DNA of 64,000 nucleotides from Pterobdella sp. o SKG-2022 (taxonomy: Eukaryota; Annelida; Clitellata; Hirudinida; Piscicolidae), in assembly GCA_964035795.1 (NCBI GenBank), contig OZ038321.1, positions 20,710,283 to 20,774,282 of the forward strand, written 5' to 3'. Shown here piece after piece: positions 47,271 to 60,668 of this stretch. Within the stretch, counting starts at the first letter, position 1; the number at the start of each line of letters is the position of its first letter. Both the position numbers and the translations under genes were made by a program. The notes under the pieces are model-generated. The model worked only from the letters and a program-made list of their open reading frames with translations. It made no database searches and was not told the origin of the DNA.

Positions 47271-49583
47271 ATGATCAGAAAATTTATACCAAGCGATAGA
47301 GTAGGAGTTAAATCTAAGGTATTCATTGATATTATTTTAATAAATCTTGTTTAGAATTAATTTTCCAATATTAAACGCTGCCTGATGTTCTAATGTAAAA
47401 ACATCAAGTGAAAACAGTTTTCCGCTAGTTATTCTAGCTATGAAAATCTTTTTGAACTCGTGTTAATCAATTTTTTAGTTTGAATATATTGTTTCAACTT
47501 TTGTATTATGGTTATATTTAATTCATATTAACAACTCGAGTTAGTTTAACACTATTAGGAGTCATTCCAATAATATGAAAACATTGAAAATAATGTTTAA
47601 ATAAAAGAAAACTTTATTGTTACTAATATTCACTAAAAATGCTCTAAAGTTAGCCCAAAAATACGACAAAGCTGCAGAGGGTGAGGTGATTCAATGGATA
47701 AAACAACTAACGGACATCGAACTTGAAGCAGGAATATATAAGCTTGGAAGGCAGTTGAAGAATGGACAAACTTTAGTGAAGTGCGTTGCTACATGTTTTT
47801 GAGTTGAAGTTTGTAGTTTTGCTGCTTATGTACGTTATTAATTGGTTTTTAAGCTTTTTTTTTTGCTCGTTGCTCAAGTGTATACGTTTCACTAATAGTT
47901 ATTTTAACTATTCAATTTAGTCACGCTTTTCATTCCATTTAGGTAAAAAATTCTAAAATTTTTTAGTTAGAATATTGTTCTTGTCATACTATTAATAAAA
48001 TCAAATCAAAACCACATTACCCCCATTTTATTGAACTTCTTATCTAAGTAGCCTTCGATGCACCAATTCTTCAGATTAGCACAGAAGATCCAGGAAGGGA
48101 CGCCAGAGTGCCCTGCAGCCGCTAAAGAATTTGTGCTCAAACTCAACACTGATAAAGCCCCTTTTAAACAGGTCATAATACATTTGGTTTTGAGTTTGCT
48201 TTACTTATTTGTAATTTATATGGTATAGAATGAAAGCTTAATGAAATTTTTATTTTTTAATAGTTTTTTTATCAGTAAAATGCTATTAAACATGTTTACG
48301 TATTTTCAATTTTTTAGTATTAGAACTAGAATTGTGTGAATTATTTTAAATAACATATCAATCATTGAAGAAGAATTAAGCATTTGGAATTTTTTGCATT
48401 GAAATAACTAGAAACACTCAACTCCGAATCTATTTTATAAATTAATTTAGTTTTTCAAAAAATTTTATGATATTGAGTCTTCGTATAAATACTTAAAGAA
48501 ACTTCTAAAGCTTCTATCATTTGCCAGCACAAAAAATTTTCATAGAAGATAGAAAAAATTTTTCAAATTCTTCAACTTCCATACCAAAGTTTATTATTTA
48601 ATAAAACACGTCAAGTGAAATAATATATAATAATGGTTAAATACTTTTATGACGTTTGGTTTAAGAGAGCGTTAACTAAAGTTCTATTAATACTCCTAAT
48701 ATAACCACTACCAACTCAAAGATGGAGAACATCCAGGTGTTTCTGGGTTTCTGTGAGCGGTACGGAGTGCCCATCTCTGGCCTCTTTCACACCAAAGACC
48801 TCTTCGACGGTAACAACATGCAACAAGTTCTAGCTTGTGTCATTCAGTTGGGAACTGAGGTTTGATTGCTTTTGATTCAGTATCATGAATTTTTGATTTA
48901 ATCTTATGGCCATCTTACTTTTTTTAGAAGCATTTTAATTTTATAGGATAATGTTTCAAGATTTTATTGAGGTTTGATCCAAATTTCAAAATTAACTGAA
49001 ATTTACTCATTATTAATTTTAGAGTCAACGCAATCATTTCACCGGTCCAACAATAGGCCCAAAACCTCAAGAAAAAAACATCAGAGATTTTTCGGAAGAA
49101 AAGTTGAAAGCTAGTCAGTCGATTATCAGCATGCAGGCGGGTAAAAGTGCTCCCTCGTTGGACTTTCAGATGGGGGCCGCAAGGAGAATAGTGGATAATA
49201 GGCCTGAAGGGAACAAGAGAGGAAAAACTCCAGAAACTGTCAATGGTGTTCCGGATCTACTCGATGTGGGTAAGAAAGACAGAAAGAAAAAAGAAACAAA
49301 AAAAAATGAAGAAAGCGATGAAAAAAGTGAAGAAGAAACAAAAGACGAAAAAAAAGAAGAAAAGAAAACGAAGGATAAAAAAGAAAAAAAAGAGAAAAAT
49401 GAAGATGATGAGAAAAAAGAAAAATCTCCGGTACCTGCAGTCAAAAACAAACCCAAGAAAAAAGATGAAGACAAAGATACAGAGAAGAAAAGCCAAGATA
49501 AAGATAAAACTCGGGAAAAGTCTGACAGAAAACAAAAAAAAGAGAAGAAAAAATCTGTAGACACGGATGAAGAGGAAGAATGA
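47271..49583 (+). CDS. Calponin-homology (transgelin/muscle protein 20-like) protein with Lys/Glu-rich tail
   Basis: Single CH-domain protein of the calponin/transgelin family, expected to bind actin. Exons: 47271-47318, 47650-47784, 48052-48171, 48722-48859, 49023-49583, joining to 333 aa. The CH domain spans about 16-150: LAQKYDKAAEGEVIQWIKQL, then KNGQTLVK, the typical FKQMENIQVFLGFCERYGVP split across exons 3 and 4, and LFHTKDLFDGNNMQQVLACV. Residues 102-113 (MENIQVFLGFCE) are the best match to the family. After the CH domain a region with DFSEEKLKASQSIISMQAGK stands where calponin repeats occur. From about 230 to the end the chain is almost only Lys, Glu and Asp, which is not usual for transgelins. 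The exon 2 donor (gttgct) is weak and was chosen to keep phase. AATAAA at 49638-49643 fits the end. Confidence 0.87.
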
Positions 49584-52500
49584 GTACAGTGAAGTATATT
49601 TTGTTATATTTTGTGAAACTTTCAGCTTTAAGCTTTGAATAAAGTAATACTTTTTTAATGTGATTTAAACTCATAAAGAAATAATCTTTAAAATTGTATA
49701 CACACGCTAGGTTTCAACGGGCCTATTGTTATTGTCTTAATGAGGCTTTGTTTTTGAAACAAAGAAAATCGCTATGATTTACATCAAAACCAAAAAGTTA
49801 TTCTAAATAAAAATGTATCAATAAAAAATTTGAAAAGTAAAAATATGCTTCCGGGTGTATTCCATTACTTGCCCAAATTGAGCGAGAAGAGCTAATCCTT
49901 TTTGAACTGAAACCATAAGCTTTTATATAAGGTATATGAGCCGTTTGATTTGGTGCAGTTATTCTGAAAACAAGGAAATTTTTTATCTTAACGTTTCAAG
50001 CTATAGAAAACAATTATAACCCCAAGAAAATACACATAGACCATGTATGACAAAACATACGTTTCAGATATTGACGCTTCAGTTCATTCATTTATGTAAA
50101 TATAGTATACAAATGACATCTGTGATAGACTAGTTACACACCTTGTTCTAATAATAATGTGAAATATACCTACGAAACTTACGTATTATATTTCAACAAA
50201 ACCTTCGTTAAACACACGAGTATGTTATTTTAAATAACTAAATAAGTAGTGTGGACAAAATCAAGCATATTATATTGCCGAGGCTAAACAACACAATTCT
50301 TCACCAAAACGAGACTTCTCAAACAATTTAATTAGAATCTAATTTGAACGTGGAACTAGTGTAATATGGCCCGGGGTTGTTTAAAGAAGATTTGGTCTCA
50401 AAGGGTTGATAACAGAGCGTACAACACTATCTTGCCTGTTTATACCTTTCTTTTGATCCCTTTCTTTCATGCCTTCGCACTCCCCTATCATTAAGCTGCC
50501 TCTAAAGAAAGCTCTGTAAGCCTTTGAAGATTTTGTTTTTAAGGTGTGTTATTTGGATGGTAATAATTATTTTATAATGTTATATATCTTATAAGGAAAT
50601 GAATTGTTTAATATTTTGAAGAATAATGTTAGAAGTAAATAAGATTTCATTTCCTATAAATTTTAAAGACACGTAAGTTTACATTAGTTTTATGATCAAT
50701 AATTGAAAAAATATAATTTCTATTTTATTATTCGAATTAATATTGACCCTTTATATATTGGTTTATCATTGAATTCGTTTTTGAAATGTTTTTTCAAATG
50801 CTATATTTGTAACCTAAATAATAATAATAATAATAAGCGAGAACACTTGAAACGCAGTTTAAATTAATTTTTTTAAAATACACAATTAATTGATTATATT
50901 GTAGCTTAAATAGCAATAAACGAAATTCATTCAAAATCCGTTTTAACCAAAACTATATGCTTTAAAAAATCATTATCATGATTAAAAATACTATTATTAG
51001 TAATGGTGTGGTCTGTAAAGGCATTACAAAAGGTGTGTCCAACGTTTATCACTATAAATTTATTTCATAATTGCCAAACTTATATAGGAAGTATTCAAAG
51101 TTTTTTTTCAAAGTTGTACTGGTTGTATAATTGAATGCTTCTAAACTTTTATGTTTCACTATTATCGAAACTAATAGGGAAATTTGACAAACACAAGTTT
51201 TGACGCATTTTTGAGAAAATTTTTAAGTCTAAGAACAAAATAAATATTAAATCTATTTATTTATGAACTAAAATCAAATTTAAGGATCTTTTCTTATTTA
51301 TAATTAAAAAATTTGGTCAGTAAAGCGAATAGCACAATGAGTTACATAATGCAATTTGCTTAATGGGAGCTGTGTAGCTTTGTTTCTAACGCTAAGTGTC
51401 AGTTCGCTAATATTAACACACATTTCTGTAGCTTATTACTTTATTTTTTTCTTCTTTTTTCATTTATATTAAGTTTTTTAATAGTTTTATATCTAATATG
51501 TTAGTTCATTTAGTATTTTTTGACTTGTTTTTATAACTTATTCAGGACCTTATTATTTTGTTTTGATATCTATGTAAAAATCCTTGCATAACTATTTTAT
51601 TTAGTCATTTTAAAGTTCAATTTTTTTGTTCTTTGATTGAGTTTTTTCTCGATTTCACTATTTATATTTCCATACTAATTTTAACTATTATTCCGATTAA
51701 AAATAGAACCACTAACAAACTCTATGTTAACGCTTGTACGCACAAAATGACTTTAGTTTCTATAGAAACGAAGGTTAACTTACATCTGCTCAATTCTTCC
51801 GAGCCAACACACACAGATGAACAAATAATTAACAAAGCAATTATTTTCGCCTATTATTCATTAATTAAATTGGCCCTTCGCGTGTATATTCCTTTTCAAT
51901 GTGATCATTAATATCCTAATAATCCATTTATGTGAGCGAAAGTTTGTTTTTAAAATTAATATTAGCTGCAAAGTTTTTTGCTTATAAAGCAACCTTGTAG
52001 ATTGATTTACTTATATATTTTTTAAAAAAGGATCACTTACAAGTTTATTGCTGATTAAACACATATTTTTGATTATTTAAAAAAAACACTTTTATAAACT
52101 ATATTAGACAATAACAACATCACTGATAATATCAATCAATCTTTTTTGGTGCAAATGGATTTCATTAATTATTTTATCCATTTAAAAATTTAAGTACAAA
52201 GTTTTCTATGCCCAACAGAAAACCTCGAACAAAAAAAGAATAAAATAAAAGCATGAGATCTAAGAAATGATTTTGAAGTGCATGGGTGTTTTTTTTAATA
52301 TAATAAAAACATAAACAATTTAGAGAAGTGATAATTATATGAAAAACGTAAGTACTTCAAAAAATATCGATACAATAGTTAGCAAAAAATTCAAGTTTTT
52401 AAACTAGTACTAACATTATCCTTAATCGAACATATCATTGAAAAATAACTTAGTCAAATGTTAATACTAACTGAAAATAATAATTAATAAAATAAATACA

Positions 52501-55500
52501 TAATGAATAATGAAATAATGATTATTCCTAAATAATTTTTACTAATATTAAAAAATTTGAAAAGCAAAAAAAATAGTTTTTAATTTTATAAGAAAATAAA
52601 AAATATAAAAAAATTGTATAAACAAATATGAAGTAATGATGATATTAAAAAAGATAGCAATATATTTATTGAAATAAAACGATTAATGGAATAAAAACAA
52701 AAGTTAATAGAATAATGAAGATATAATTTTATAAAAAAATAGTAATTTTAAAAAATAGTAAAAATCAATATTAACAAAAATAATTAATAGAAAAGATAAT
52801 AAATAATAAAAAGATATTAAAAAAAAGAATAATTTATTAAAAAATAATAAGAAAAATAATGATGACAAGGTTGAAATGGCCAGACACCAGCGTCATTCAA
52901 CGTCACAACACCTGCTCTTAGCGAACTTCATTATAACTGTAGATAACAATAAAGTTTGAATCAAGGCCCTAATAACATGGAAAAAATAAAAGAAAAAATA
53001 ATAATATCGCAAAAAACAAAAAAACAAGAAGAAAAATGGGTAAAAACAAAACGAATCACTTCATGAGTCAGTAAGCCTCTAAATAGTGTTCTCCGTGTTG
53101 GGTAGTTATGAGGGGCTGTTAGTTGGGTTATCATTAAAATGTGTAATGCTTGATTGTGTCTTGTTGTTGACGGTGCTGGGAACGTTTTTGTAATGAGCCC
53201 CATTTCAATGCTTTTTTCATAGTTTTTATTTACATCTATTTAAATTACAATAAACTCTGACATAGACAACTTATCCGATATTAGATTAGAAGAATTCGAT
53301 TTTTTAGTATTTTTGGAATGAAAAACTTGTCTTTTTTTTGTTGCTTTTATTTATTTTCAAAATTCTATAATAATAATAATTTTCAAATATCCTTGCAATA
53401 TATTTACCATATTCAAATAATTTGCAGTATACAAGGTTTTTTGTTTTATGATAGTTTGTATATAGTTGTTAAATGTTAAATACATATCAATCAACAAGGC
53501 AAACACAAGATTGCCAGGGTCACAAGGAGCATTAACCCTTCCTTGCATCTCAAGCGTTAATTACTACGTATAGATTGACAATTGTAGTTAAAAGAAGATC
53601 TGTCTAACTAACCCAAAACACAACGTTTCAGTTATTGTACAAGAATGAGTGATATAGCACAGATTTAGAAGTATGGCTTGGTAATGAAGAAAGAAAGAAT
53701 TAAATGACATTGGAGTATTGTAATTGAAAGTTTAAAGGAGAGTCTCTTAGAGAGGTCATTGCTGCAGAATGCTATAGAAGAATGTTGAGAGATTGTGAGG
53801 AACTATAGACTTTCCCTATTGAAAAGTGATATCTTTCTTGACCGAAACTCTATAGGATTCTGTGTTACTTTATATTACTTTTTGTATAAAATAGTAATAG
53901 TTAAAGATGTAAAATTTTTTTTTGAAACTCTTACAGTAGCTTTTATTTTTAAATAAATTTTGAACTCGAATTTCAACAAGTTAATTTAAGTAGAAATTTT
54001 CGAATGATATCAAAACTTAAATTTTGAAATATTTGACTCAAAATCCAAAGATTCAATAACACTATTAGACATCCAATTTAACCTACGTACAAAAGTCTTT
54101 TTGTAAGACAATTCCTTCACAGAAAGTTGTTCAAAAGTGCAATATAATACGTGAAGGAAGTGGGCATGTGATAATGACTACTTGCTACAGACTGAAGAAG
54201 ATAATAAAGACTTCTCTGAACAAATACCATTGACATCTTGAATTATATGGTGTCTTCATTGTATATATACATATATATATAAGTATAATACAAATTATGT
54301 TGTTTTTTTTTAATCTATACATATATTTAAATTACTTCCGAGTTGAAGGGTCATTTTTATGGAAGAAATAAATATATATGTTTAAATGTATTTTGAATGG
54401 TTTTATAGGAATTTCTTTGAGTTTTTGTGGAATATATTAATGTTAATCTTCGTTTATATATTTTATTACGGTTTTCTTATTCACATTTTAAGAGTTGTTC
54501 AAATTATGTATTATCAGTTAAAAATGAATTAAAAATTGTTTATAAAACATATTTATTATCAAAACCACAATAGTTTTCCATTTAATTATGAATAATACAA
54601 TCAGGACAATAATCAAAACTAAAAACTTTGATACAAAATGAAGTTTCAATAAAAAAAATATTTAGAATTTTTTGGAGCTCAACTTACAGAAACAAGTATT
54701 AATAAACTTTAAGCCAAAAGCTCATACGAGATACTTAAATAACCAGACAGAAATTATAAAAATTTAAATTCATGCATAAAAACTTAGATCGTGACGATGC
54801 TTAATCAAATTAAATGACATTTATAATGAAGAATAGCAAGTATATTCATCATATATCTGTGTCAAATATAATAGAGCCATTGGTTACTTCCATAAAAAGG
54901 TAATAAATGCAGCCAGATTAAAGGATGGTTATTGATAAGAAGCTGTGAAAAAACACAGCTCTCTAATATAAGTTTATTAGGTCGTTAATAATCTTTGATT
55001 TTCCAAATTTTATCAGGTATTTATGGTTAATTTTTTATATTTCTAAGAACAAATGACTCTGTATAGTTATTTCTCTTATAAATGATTAAATAAATATATG
55101 TTAAAGTATCACGTTTTTACGGAAATCGTAGTTCAATTTTTTGGATAAACGTGGTTTTTTACAATTTTCACATAAATTGAAATTATTTTATAGAGTTTTA
55201 GTTATTATAAAAACACACAATGTCTGTAAAAACAATTTATCATTAATGCCCGGCAATATTAATGATAAATCCTCTCATTTTATCTGTTCACAAAAAATTG
55301 ATTTTTTATGGTTTTCACGATAGAAAGATACAAGCAGCTGTGACAAATTCCAGAACACTCTTTCACAAATATTTACACAATTGATCTCTTCCTGCCAGCC
55401 GATCAACCTCCCCTCCGCCCACCAGTCCCACAAGATGATTTGTTGTTATAAGCTTGAATTATGTCCATTTATTTGACAATTTTTCACCTTTTCGAGAGTT

Positions 55501-58305
55501 TTATGAAGTTTTATTTTCTTGCTTAGATTCTCGGTTTTTTCAATGTGTAAAATGATATGGATAAAATTAACAAGTTTTTGTATTACTCTTGTAATTTTTA
55601 GTACCAAACGACGCGATATTTTTATGCGCTTTTTCTCTAAACTATTTATGAAGTTGATTAAAAAATGCGATAAAAAGGACTCAAATTTTGACATATGATA
55701 AGGAAGTCTACTTTATAGAAAATTAATTATATGTTAGATATGGAAGATTATATGTGGTATGGCACTAATCAGTTATCATGCTTATGAGGACTGGATCTAA
55801 TTAATTTTAACTTCGGCCACTTTTAAATTAATGATGAAATGCTTTCCTGAATAAAATATTTTTAAAAATATTTAAAATTATTTGAAATTCAAATCTATTT
55901 ATATAAATTTTTTGAAATCTAATGGGAAAGTGAAAGATATTTTCGCAAGGTTGACCCCTCTCTATATCAACATCATCCATCATTCCAACCACTTCACTCG
56001 GAGGAGAATGCATTATATTATATATTTGTCAATTTTATTTAGTATTAGATAAGTATACTACTGAAAAGTTTATTTTCAGATCTGTGTTATAATCTTATTA
56101 CGTGATGTATTTCTTGTGATTTGAATTTTTGTAAAAGTAAATTAGTGTTAAAATATTAATAAAATCCAATCAACTCAACTTTGTATCAACTTATTAAGTA
56201 ATGTTTTTTCAATTTCTTCAAATTCAGGTCATGGAACATTAATAAAGTTTTGAAAGAGTTCATCTGCAATGGATTGATTAGAATATATCTTTTGATTTAT
56301 AACTACCTTTAAACCACCTCTCACGCTTAGTTAGGTTTTAGCATTTCATTTAGACTTCTAATGGTGTTTTTGATGTTTTTATTCAAAACTTTCATAATTT
56401 ACTTTCTTTACATTGCATATAAAAGCGCTTTATTTGAAAAATGGAATTAATTAAAAAATTATTTTGACCAACAACAAGTTCAAAGACCTGAATCAATTGA
56501 AAAAATTTTCTCGAAATATAGATTAAAGTAACTTGTATTTTATTTGAAAAGGTTGTATAAAATTCCATTTTATAACAAGCAAAATTTCTTTTATTTGCAT
56601 GAAACCTTTTGGTTAATAACAAAACAAATGAATATATTGGTCTCTATTCTAAAAAGCAATATGCCTCCAACATTCAGAAAAAAGAAAAGTAAAAGCAACT
56701 TCAATTAAAAACAATACAGTAACTCTTAAAAGCAATTAAGCTTGATAAAGACACAATGAAAAAAAGCAAATATAGATGTAGAGATGGTTAATTGGTTGGT
56801 AGCATAGAGACTGAAGGCTCATTACAGACGTCAGACTATTTGAGAGGCAAACACACACCACTTTAAAAAGTCTACTTGTCTCCTAGGCAGATGATCTCAA
56901 GAGCTGCATGATAAATCTCCATTATGGTTAGTTACACCTCACAGAATTCTCCTGGGATTTAGACCGTCATTGGCTCTATGTCTGATCGGGTGCAATGTCT
57001 TCTAGGTGTTTGTGATGATTCTATTTGTGGTTCATTTTTTTTTATTGAATGTGCCACTTGACGTTTTTTTTGAGGTGATCTTATGCATTTTTTTTCTTTC
57101 TTTGATGAAATATTTTTACGAAAATTATTACTAGTTATAATATTTTATTTTTCGATAGAAAGCAAGAATTTGAAGCTCAATCAATGTAGTTAGCAATGAT
57201 AATTTTAAAAAAATCTTTTATAAACCATATAACAGTTGAATTTTAAATGTTATATTTCTCATATTGACAATACTTATATCAGCTATATAAATAACTAAAA
57301 AAGCCTATAAAAAGCCTTTTTTACGTGGATTTTAAAAAAAATGCATACTTCAATTTTATAAAATTGATAAAAAACTATATACAAAAACGTAAGTACTTTT
57401 GATGTGATTGAGGAGTATATTTAAATTTCAAAAGAAGTTCGATCAAATAAGAAAATACCTCACACTTGAACAAAGCTCTATGCAATAGACGCACACACAA
57501 GCGACTACCATTAAAATACATTGACCAACAAATACAAATAGCCATACATATAAGAATACAGTAACACGACCTAATAGTTTGAGATATTTTCATGAAAAGA
57601 TTTGGAATTTTTTTGAATCTTAGACTTTTGTGGTAGAATTAAGTATAAATATTTTATATAGATGAAGATAAATTAAATATTAAAAAACAACAAAATGCAG
57701 ACATAATTGAAGGCATACATATACACTAATTCAAGCAGACACTAGCAAACACGTTAAAAAAATGATTACACATCCTTAAAAATTCCAGAGACACGTACAT
57801 AAAATATGTGTGTATGTGCTTTAAGAGGGAAGTATGTAAGTTTGTACATCGAATAATTTACATAATAACTTTAAAATGTAAATCGTTTTTATTATGTTAC
57901 AATCGTAAAACCTACCATAAAAGCTTTAAAAGTTAATATAACGTTCAGAGACTGAACTAAATACAATAAAAAAGCCGGTAAAATAATTGGTCTTCAACCA
58001 AACAAGTCTTTACAACCTGTTTTCCATGTAGAACATATATTTTATACTAAAACTACTTCACAACATCAAGGTAAAAGTTCAGCTGAAGAATGGACTGATA
58101 GGTGGTTGAAAACACACAAGCGCACACATCCTTCAAGGCAGTATATATAAGTAGCTTTAATGGTGTTAAGCAAAGAACTTTACTAGAAATCTATTTTTTC
58201 TGCATACACTCAGAGCATTAAGCAAAGCAACGTGATAAATATATAAAATGTTTACAATATTAAAAATCTGAAACTTATGAGTGATTATTTACTACTATTT
58301 GATTG
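49584..58305. other. 8.7-kb gene-poor AT-rich interval
   Basis: No exon, RNA gene or member of the repeat families above was recognised. There is a small (AAT)n run at about 50815-50837, an A-rich, TAA-rich stretch at about 52480-52860 on the plus strand, and islands of higher complexity at about 50360-50520, 52860-53200 and 56780-57030 that could be unrecognised repeats. Open frames such as 51633-51911 and 55446-55694 have biased low-complexity composition and no family pattern. Part of it may be regulatory DNA or the 5' end of the cyclin gene. Confidence 0.4.
49638..49643 (+). terminator. Poly(A) signal of the calponin-like gene
   Basis: AATAAA lies 55 bases after the stop codon at 49583. 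Confidence 0.6.
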
Positions 58306-60668
58306 ATGTTGGTACCTGGAATGACATTCAGAAAGGCCTTGCAAGAGATTGTGCCGCCGGAACTACCATGTAATAAACAAACGTTTTCCACTATAACTCA
58401 AAAACAAGATGTGACTGTCGATAAAGATTTCAAATTTTTGAAATCTGAGAGCGATCCTTCATATCACAAGACTCGAAACCACTTCACTTCCCCGTTAATA
58501 CAACTCCAAGATGATTGGCTGCAATGCAATGAAACCTTAAGTGAAGACAATTTCCAATTCTCAGACACCTCGTTCATGCAACGCCAATATGAGCTATTCT
58601 GCAACGATCCCCACAACGCACAAAGATGCAGCGACTTCTGCCAAGCAAACAATGCCAAACAAATTCTACTAAATCTTCTTGAGTCTCAGACTTCCACTAG
58701 TTTCATTGAAGGTTGGTGTAGAATCCATCCATCTGATGCGTCTCTCTCCCTGCAAGCCCACATGAGAGATACTGTCTTTTCGTGGATGAGAGACGTAAGT
58801 TGAAAATTTTTTAAAAATTCTTTTTTGAGAAAATAATTTAGATTAAAAATTTTTTTTCCAATTTTGCTAGTTAGAATTAATGTTAAAAAATTTTCAATAA
58901 AACGTTTTAAATGTATTTGACCACAAAGGTATGTGTGGAAGAAAACTGCGAAGAAGGAACATTCCACTTAAGTTGTTGTTACTTGGACAGAATGGTCAAC
59001 TACCCTTATCAAATTGTCCACAAAAGCAATTTACAAAAGTTTGCCTCTGTGGCAATGTTAATTGCTTGTAAGTTCAAACAAAGCCAATTTATTACTCCAT
59101 CGCTTCTATACCAGTATACAGATCTTTCGATATCTTCTTGTGACATCAAAGTAAATATTTTTATTGGTTTGAATATTTGTAAATGCCTAACTAAAATTGA
59201 TAAAATAAAAAAAATAATAAACTTCAACGAGAATGATCATCACTAAAACCTATTATATAACGACCGTCTTTCCTACATTAACCTTTTTGAATCTACTTTC
59301 GTTTGACTCACTTTAATAAAATTTCACCATTTTTTTAATTCTCAATTTGACCTTTTCAAAACATCTAAATGATTTACTGTCCATAGCAAATGCGGGTCTA
59401 TTAGTTTTTGACTCGAGCTTAATTCCTATACACTGGTGTCAGTCACGTCTCATTATCTGGAGCTAGCAACTGACTTGTAACCTAATGAAACATGACTTGG
59501 AACTAAAATACGATATATACTATTTTCTCATTCATTAATAAAAAATTTGATTTGCAGGATTGTGAGAGAACAGCCATGGAAATGCTGGATTGGGACATAA
59601 GCATCCTTACGGCACACACATTCGTCTCACCATTGCTCTGTCTTCTGCCCCCTCTTGACCCCTATACTACCTCCTGCATCAGAAAGAATACCATCGACTT
59701 CATTGACACGTCCACTTTCTGTCAGTATTTCTTCACTTTTTTCTTTGTTTTTTTATTAAAAATATATATACATTTGTCAAAAAAAATTTGGAAAAGCTCA
59801 TCAAAAATGTCAATTTTGTGATAATTTTTGAGAAATCGATTTTATTCAGAAATATAAATAAATTTAATTGTAATTTATTTCTTTTTTTTTATTATAAAGT
59901 AATAGGCCGATCAGCTAGAACATCTGCTGACATGTTCTTCCATTGCTATACTTTTTGATCATACAAGCATATATACATATATAACACATACTTAATGCGT
60001 GCGTGTTTCTAATAGCGAGCCTAAGCATTGTGTGCGCGTGTTAGTGAGCCTTATCAAAGCCTTTGTCATACATAAAGGCGTTGTTTGGTAATTTATTGTT
60101 TTAATATTCATTTTTATTTATTTAGATACATTGTTTCGGGATAACCGTTATAAAATAAAACTCACTTTTTTATATTCAATGAAAATTATGGTTATTTGTG
60201 ATGATGATAATGAAAAATTCCTACAGCTCTCGAGCTCACATCCACTCCTCCTTCTTTGATCGCCTGCTGCTCTTTGATGGTAGCGCTCACCCTTCACACC
60301 CAAGCCTCTATGCATGAACATTACTTTTACAAAGTCATTTCGCTAGTCAATGCTCACCCAGTAAGATTCTATTATTAACTTTTCTTTCATCTTAGTGCTT
60401 TTCAAACATTCATTTTATTTTTAAAAATTATGCCTTTTTTCAGGATGATTTCAATTCATGCATGGAGAGTTTGAAAAATATAATTCTTTTTGACATCGAG
60501 AACTATCCCATATTAACACCAGAAAATTTTCCTTCAAAGACACTATCGAATAATTCTTCAAATAACATTGACAACCAAAAAAACTTGCTTGATACCCCGA
60601 AGACATCTCCTATTCCACCAATAGACCACACAACTCCACCCGATATCAAGGATATCACTGTAAATTGA
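58306..60668 (+). CDS. D-type cyclin
   Basis: Regulatory subunit of CDK4/6, linking growth signals to RB phosphorylation at G1. Exons: 58306-58794, 58929-59150, 59558-59720, 60227-60360, 60444-60668, joining to 410 aa (vertebrate D cyclins about 290-310). The N-terminal cyclin box includes LQAHMRDTVFSWMRDVCVEE, GTFHLSCCYLDRMV and FASVAMLIACKFKQSQFITP, with EMLDWDISILTAHTFVSPLL opening the second fold. An RB-binding LxCxE motif (LQCNE) is at 72-76. The C-terminus TTPPDIKDITVN matches the D-cyclin Thr-Pro degron context (TPTDVRDV type), so Thr400-Pro401 is the probable GSK3/ubiquitination site. The N-terminal region before the cyclin box is about 110 residues longer than usual, and LxCxE sits inside it and not at the extreme N-terminus. 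The start is the first ATG of exon 1; a Met encoded further upstream is not excluded. Confidence 0.9.

Noticed and set aside
49166..49564. 132-codon Ser/Phe-rich open frame opposite the calponin-like last exon
   Set aside because: It is the antisense shadow of the Lys/Glu-rich tail, whose GAA/AAA codons leave no stops on the other strand.
51633..51911. 92-codon open frame in the gene-poor interval
   Set aside because: Composition is that of AT-rich noncoding DNA (Ile, Thr, Leu, Asn), with no splice partners and no recognisable motif.
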